DNA from: Amycolatopsis dendrobii
GTDB taxonomy: Bacteria; Actinomycetota; Actinomycetes; Mycobacteriales; Pseudonocardiaceae
DNA: 64,000 nt
Direction: 5' to 3'
Assembly (NCBI RefSeq): GCF_014145675.1
Contig: NZ_JACGZW010000008.1
Location: 372,001-436,000 of the forward strand
Positions 60,834 to 64,000 of the stretch are shown here, one piece after another. The translations under genes were made by a program, and so were the position numbers. A model generated the notes under the pieces. It worked only from the letters and a program-made list of their open reading frames with translations. It did no database searches and was not told where the DNA came from. Position 1 is the stretch's first letter. Each line of letters opens with the position of its first letter.

Positions 60834-61283
60834 TTACGCCGCGATCGTGGAGGCGAGCTTGGGCGCGCCGATCGTGGTCCGCAACGTCGTGTTCATCCGC
60901 GGCGCGGGCTGAAGCCGCAGGTCGGAGAGGTCGTCGCCGATCAGCTCCGACACCAGGCGGCCGCCTTCGAACCCGGCCTCGCCCCGGTCGGGCACGGTCT
61001 CCCTCGGCGCGGTCTCCACCTCTTCGACCGGTGCGACCTCGACCTTGTCGAGGGCCGACACGTCGGCGGCGACCTTGTGCAGCAGCTCGCCCAGCGGCAG
61101 CTCCAGCGCCTCGCAAATGGACGCCAGCAGCTCGCTGGAAGCTTCCTTCTGGCCGCGCTCGACCTCGGACAGGTAGCCGAGGCTCACCCGGGCGGCGCGG
61201 GAGATGTCACGCAGCGTCCGACGCTGGTTGGTGCGGGCATGACGGAGCCGATCACCGATCGCCTCGCGCAACAGCACGGTCAT
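60834..61283 (-). CDS. clgR: Transcriptional activator ClgR
   Basis: A 149-residue XRE-type regulator of clp protease and psp genes. Helix-turn-helix: IGDRLRHARTNQRRTLRDISRAARVSLGYLSEVERGQKEASSELL (about 9-53). The C-terminus ends in LASTIAA; ClgR proteins are Clp substrates and an AA end is the expected degron. ATG 61283 is favoured over the GTG one codon upstream because GGGAGG is better spaced. A consensus ClgR box lies upstream, suggesting autoregulation. Confidence 0.93.
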   Translation of the reverse strand: MTVLLREAIGDRLRHARTNQRRTLRDISRAARVSLGYLSEVERGQKEASSELLASICEALELPLGELLHKVAADVSALDKVEVAPVEEVETAPRETVPDRGEAGFEGGRLVSELIGDDLSDLRLQPAPRMNTTLRTTIGAPKLASTIAA

Positions 61284-61315
61284 CACGCGCCTCCCTTCCC
61301 GAACTGGTGCCTCCT

Positions 61316-61373
61316 ACGTTACCCAGAGCGGTACCCCGAGTGCAGGACTTGACACGTACGTACGCCAAGGGCG
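61316..61373 (-). promoter_or_regulatory. ClgR box and probable clgR promoter
   Basis: CGCCAAGGGCG (61363-61373) fits the ClgR operator pattern CGCYNANRGCG. TAACGT (minus strand, 61321-61316) can serve as -10, placing the box near -60, suitable for activation. Confidence 0.7.
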
Positions 61374-61383
61374 AACGCCGTTT

Positions 61384-61848
61384 TCAGTCTAGTTGTTCCC
61401 CGAGCAGCACGAACGCGGCGCGCACCGAGGCCGTCCGGATCGTGTCCCGGTCACCGGTCTCGGCCAGTTCACGCACCGTGCCCACGCCCGGTCCGCTGAT
61501 CCCGACGTACACCGTTCCCGGGGCCACGCCGTCCTGCGGATCCGGCCCGGCGACACCGGTCAGGCCGAGGCCCCAGGTCGCCCCGCAACGCTCCCGCGCG
61601 CCCCTGGCCAGCTGCGCGGCGACGTCGGGGTGCACCGCACCGTGCTCGGCCAGCAACGCTTCGTCGACCCCGGCGAGCGCGGCCTTCAGCTCTGTGGCGT
61701 AGACCACCAGGCCGCCGCGCAGCACCGCGCTCGCGCCCGGCACCTGGGCGAGCGTCGCGCAGACGAGACCGGCCGTGAGCGACTCCGCCGCCGCCACGGT
61801 TTCCCCCCGGCGGGTGAGGGTCGCGACCAGTTCGCGCGCTTCGGTCAT
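61384..61848 (-). CDS. CinA C-terminal-domain protein (nicotinamide-nucleotide amidohydrolase, PncC-like)
   Basis: A 154-residue single-domain CinA/PncC protein that deamidates NMN to nicotinate mononucleotide. Signatures: TVAAAESLTAGLVCATLAQVPGASAVLRGGLVVYATELKAALAGV, GLGLTGVAGPDPQDGVAPGTVYVGI. ATG 61848 overlaps the pgsA stop (TGATG); a GTG one codon upstream is possible. Commonly found between pgsA and clgR in actinobacteria. Confidence 0.93.
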   Translation of the reverse strand: MTEARELVATLTRRGETVAAAESLTAGLVCATLAQVPGASAVLRGGLVVYATELKAALAGVDEALLAEHGAVHPDVAAQLARGARERCGATWGLGLTGVAGPDPQDGVAPGTVYVGISGPGVGTVRELAETGDRDTIRTASVRAAFVLLGEQLD

Positions 61849-62495
61849 CACGAACCCATCGCGCGCCGGCCGGCGGCGCGCAGCCGGATCGCGCGGACCA
61901 GGTAGTCGACGCCGGTGATCACGGTCAGTGCCACCGCGAGGCCCATCAGCGCCCAGCGCACCGGGTCCGCGCCCGCAGGCAGCGGCAGCAGATAGGTCAC
62001 GATCGCGACGATCTGCGCCATCGTCTTCGCCTTGCCGCCGCGGCTGGCCGGGATCACGCCGTGCCGGATCACCCAGAACCGCAGCAGCGTCACGCCGATC
62101 TCGCGCACCGCGATCACGATCGTGACCCACCAGGACAGCTCCCCCAGCGCGCTGAGCCCGATCAGCGCGGCGCCGATGAGCGCCTTGTCCGCGATCGGGT
62201 CCGCGATCTTGCCGAAGTCGGTGATGAGCCCGTAGCGGCGGGCGACCCAGCCGTCCACCTGGTCGGTGGCCGAGGCGATGGCGAACAGGCCGGTGGCGAT
62301 CGCGCGCCAGGTGGTGTCCTCGCCGTGGCCGGTGAACAGCGCGACGACGAACAGCGGGACCAGGACGAGCCGCGAGATGGTGAGCAGGTTCGCCAGGTTC
62401 AGCGTCGGGACTGGAGTCGCCTCGGGCAGCTGGGCCCCGCCCTCGGAAGCGGCGCGGGGCACGCCCTCGCCCGCCCCGCTGGGCGCGGCACTCAC
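61848..62495 (-). CDS. pgsA: CDP-diacylglycerol-glycerol-3-phosphate phosphatidyltransferase (PgsA family)
   Basis: A 215-residue membrane enzyme of phosphatidylglycerol synthesis. The CDP-alcohol transferase motif is complete: DQVDGWVARRYGLITDFGKIADPIADK, giving D-x2-DG-x2-AR-x8-G-x3-D-x3-D. It has about five TM helices. GTG 62495 overlaps rimO by 4 bp; the N-terminal 28 residues are a Ala/Gly/Pro-rich extension. It sits beside clgR-psp as does Rv2746c (PgsA3). Confidence 0.94.
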   Translation of the reverse strand: MSAAPSGAGEGVPRAASEGGAQLPEATPVPTLNLANLLTISRLVLVPLFVVALFTGHGEDTTWRAIATGLFAIASATDQVDGWVARRYGLITDFGKIADPIADKALIGAALIGLSALGELSWWVTIVIAVREIGVTLLRFWVIRHGVIPASRGGKAKTMAQIVAIVTYLLPLPAGADPVRWALMGLAVALTVITGVDYLVRAIRLRAAGRRAMGS

Positions 62496-63940
62496 CGGCC
62501 GGCGTCCGGCGCCGGGCGGACGACCAGGTCGACGCCGGCGGAGTCGACGACCTCGCAGCGGACGATGTCGCCCACCGCGAGCGGCTTGGTGTCTTCGTCC
62601 TCGAGGATGACGCATTCCCCGTCGACCTCGGGGGCCTGGTGCGCGGCGCGGCCGACCGCGTCGTCGCCGTCCGTGCCGTCGTGCTCGACCAGGACGTCCA
62701 CGAAGGTGCCGATGCGGTCCTCGGCGCGCTGCGCGGTCAGCTCCTCGACCAGCGCCGAGATGCGCGCGACGCGCTCGGCGACCACGGCCGGGTCGAGCTT
62801 GCCCTCGAAGGTCTCGGCCTCGGTGCCGTCCTCGTCGGAGTAGCCGAACACGCCGACCGCGTCGAGCCGGGCCCCGGTGAGGAACCGCTCCAGCTCGGCC
62901 AGGTCGTCCTCGGTCTCGCCGGGGAAGCCGACGATCACGTTGGTGCGGATGCCCGCCTCGGGCGAGTACTCGCGGATCTGCTCGGTGAGCGCGAGGAACG
63001 AGTCGGTGGAGCCGAACCGGCGCATCCGGCGCAGCACCTGCTCGCTGGAGTGCTGGAAGGACAGGTCGAAGTAGTCCGCGACGCCCGGCGTGGTCGCGAT
63101 CGCCTTGACCAGCTGCGGCCGCGTTTCGGCGGGCTGCAGGTAGGAGACGCGGACGCGCTCGATGCCGTCGATCTCGGCCAGCCGCGGCAGCAGCAGTTCG
63201 AGCGCACGGGTGCCGTCGCGGCCGAAGTCCTTGCCGTACGACGTGGAGTTCTCGCTGACCAGGAACAGTTCCTTCGCGCCGTTCTCGGCGAGCCAGGCCG
63301 CCTCGGCGACGATCTCGTCGGGCTGGCGGGACACGAACGACCCGCGGAACGACGGGATCGCGCAGAAGGAGCAGCGGCGGTCGCAGCCGGACGCGATCTT
63401 CAGCGCGGCGACCGGGGAATCGTCGAGCCGCGTGCGCAGGACGCGCGGGCCCCAGCCGTGCTGCGCGTGCCCGGGCACCTCGACCTCTGCCGTCGCGGCG
63501 GGCCGCTGCACCGGGCTGATCGGCAGCAGTTTGCGCCGGTCGGACGGGGTGTGCGCGGCGATCGCGCGGCCGGCGACCACGTCGTCGAGGCGCGAGGACA
63601 GGTCGGCGTAGTGGTCGAAGCCGAGCACGGCGTCGGCCTCGGGCAGGCTGTCGGCGAGTTCGTTGCCGTAGCGCTCGGCCATGCAGCCGACCGCGACGAC
63701 CTTGCGCCCGGTGTCGGCGGCGGCGAGCAGCGTGTCGACCGAGTCCTTTTTGGCCGATTCGACGAACCCGCACGTGTTGACCACGACGACGTCGGAATCC
63801 TCCGGTTCGGCGGCCAGTTCCCAGCCGCCCGCGGCCAGCCGGCCCGCCAGCTCCTCGGAATCGACCTCGTTGCGGGCGCAGCCCAAGGTCACGAGGGAGA
63901 CACGGCGGGCGCGAGCGGAGTCAGCGGCTGGAGAAGGCAC
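62492..63940 (-). CDS. rimO: Ribosomal protein S12 methylthiotransferase RimO
   Basis: A 482-residue radical-SAM enzyme that methylthiolates Asp of ribosomal protein S12. N-terminal cluster cysteines C21, C57 and C86 (LGCARNEVDSE, VNTCGFVESAKKDS, VGCMAERYG); radical-SAM C186-x3-C190-x2-C193 in ASGCDRRCSFCAIPSFRG; TRAM domain at the C-terminus. GTG 63940 lies at the predicted transcription start of a TACCCT -10 (63953-63948), suggesting a leaderless mRNA. Confidence 0.96.
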   Translation of the reverse strand: MPSPAADSARARRVSLVTLGCARNEVDSEELAGRLAAGGWELAAEPEDSDVVVVNTCGFVESAKKDSVDTLLAAADTGRKVVAVGCMAERYGNELADSLPEADAVLGFDHYADLSSRLDDVVAGRAIAAHTPSDRRKLLPISPVQRPAATAEVEVPGHAQHGWGPRVLRTRLDDSPVAALKIASGCDRRCSFCAIPSFRGSFVSRQPDEIVAEAAWLAENGAKELFLVSENSTSYGKDFGRDGTRALELLLPRLAEIDGIERVRVSYLQPAETRPQLVKAIATTPGVADYFDLSFQHSSEQVLRRMRRFGSTDSFLALTEQIREYSPEAGIRTNVIVGFPGETEDDLAELERFLTGARLDAVGVFGYSDEDGTEAETFEGKLDPAVVAERVARISALVEELTAQRAEDRIGTFVDVLVEHDGTDGDDAVGRAAHQAPEVDGECVILEDEDTKPLAVGDIVRCEVVDSAGVDLVVRPAPDAGR

Positions 63941-64000
63941 GACGTTCAGGGTAGCCGTCGCCTGCGGACCGCCCCGCGACGGCGTCGCCCAGTGCGGTGA
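63941..64000. other. Upstream region of rimO at the window edge
   Basis: Sixty bases with the presumed rimO -10 and no recognisable gene end. Confidence 0.5.

Overview
The window looks like chromosome of a high-G+C actinomycete, most likely a member of the Pseudonocardiaceae (Amycolatopsis-like). This is inference from gene order and family content: a wag31-sepF-ftsZ...mraZ division/wall cluster without ftsA, EspG/PPE-type ESX accessory genes, a SigK/RskA locus, a ClgR-PspA-PspM stress module, many GTG/TTG starts and 4-bp stop/start overlaps. No rRNA, tRNA, insertion sequence, prophage or CRISPR array was seen.

Layout. 1-2840: 5' part of ileS (minus strand) behind a T-box leader. 3052-7568: an HSP90-like chaperone and a large TPR protein, translationally coupled. 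7571-9827: an MFS exporter and a divergent ArsR-type regulator. 9772-15495 (minus): membrane protein, wag31/divIVA, yggT, sepF, yggS, pgeF, ftsZ. 15724-21169: SigK locus (rskA, sigK, DUF1365, amine oxidase on minus; cyclopropane-fatty-acid-synthase-like methyltransferase and DUF1295 protein on plus) organised around two back-to-back SigK-like promoters. 21156-24534: DinB-fold proteins, OsmC, NmrA-type reductase. 24630-39838 (minus): ftsQ, murC, murG, ftsW, murD, mraY, murF, murE, ftsI, ftsL, rsmH, mraZ. Read in the direction of transcription, the dcw cluster is mraZ to ftsQ, then a roughly 9 kb block of unrelated genes, then ftsZ to wag31.

39900-43000: mraZ promoter with four 10-bp MraZ-box-like repeats, a G-rich repeat array, and a small EspG/PPE/lipoprotein cluster. 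43079-48082: moxR-DUF58-transglutaminase operon. 48847-56790: DUF3040 protein, DNA polymerase IV, a methyltransferase, an orphan ParA, a Nei-type glycosylase, a structured leader with a 12-codon ORF, a GNAT acetyltransferase and pyrD. 56928-58235: an allophanate-hydrolase-like protein whose amidase half lacks its catalytic signature. 58713-63940 (minus): rimO, pgsA, cinA, clgR, pspA, pspM, an envelope-stress module with a ClgR box and an ECF-type promoter.

The unifying theme is envelope biogenesis: lipid II synthesis (mur, mraY), septal synthesis (ftsW, ftsI), the divisome (ftsL, ftsQ, ftsZ, sepF) and polar growth (wag31), bracketed by envelope stress (sigK, psp) and secretion accessory genes. 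Beyond genes, the window holds several families of long intergenic palindromes (two copies of a composite three-hairpin element, five copies of a GTGAGTGG-type palindrome, CCCAATGC-type clusters), a mraW-type leader whose loops are complementary to the rsmH ribosome binding site, and a compact structured RNA with a tiny ORF between nei and a GNAT gene. The last is the best candidate here for something undescribed.
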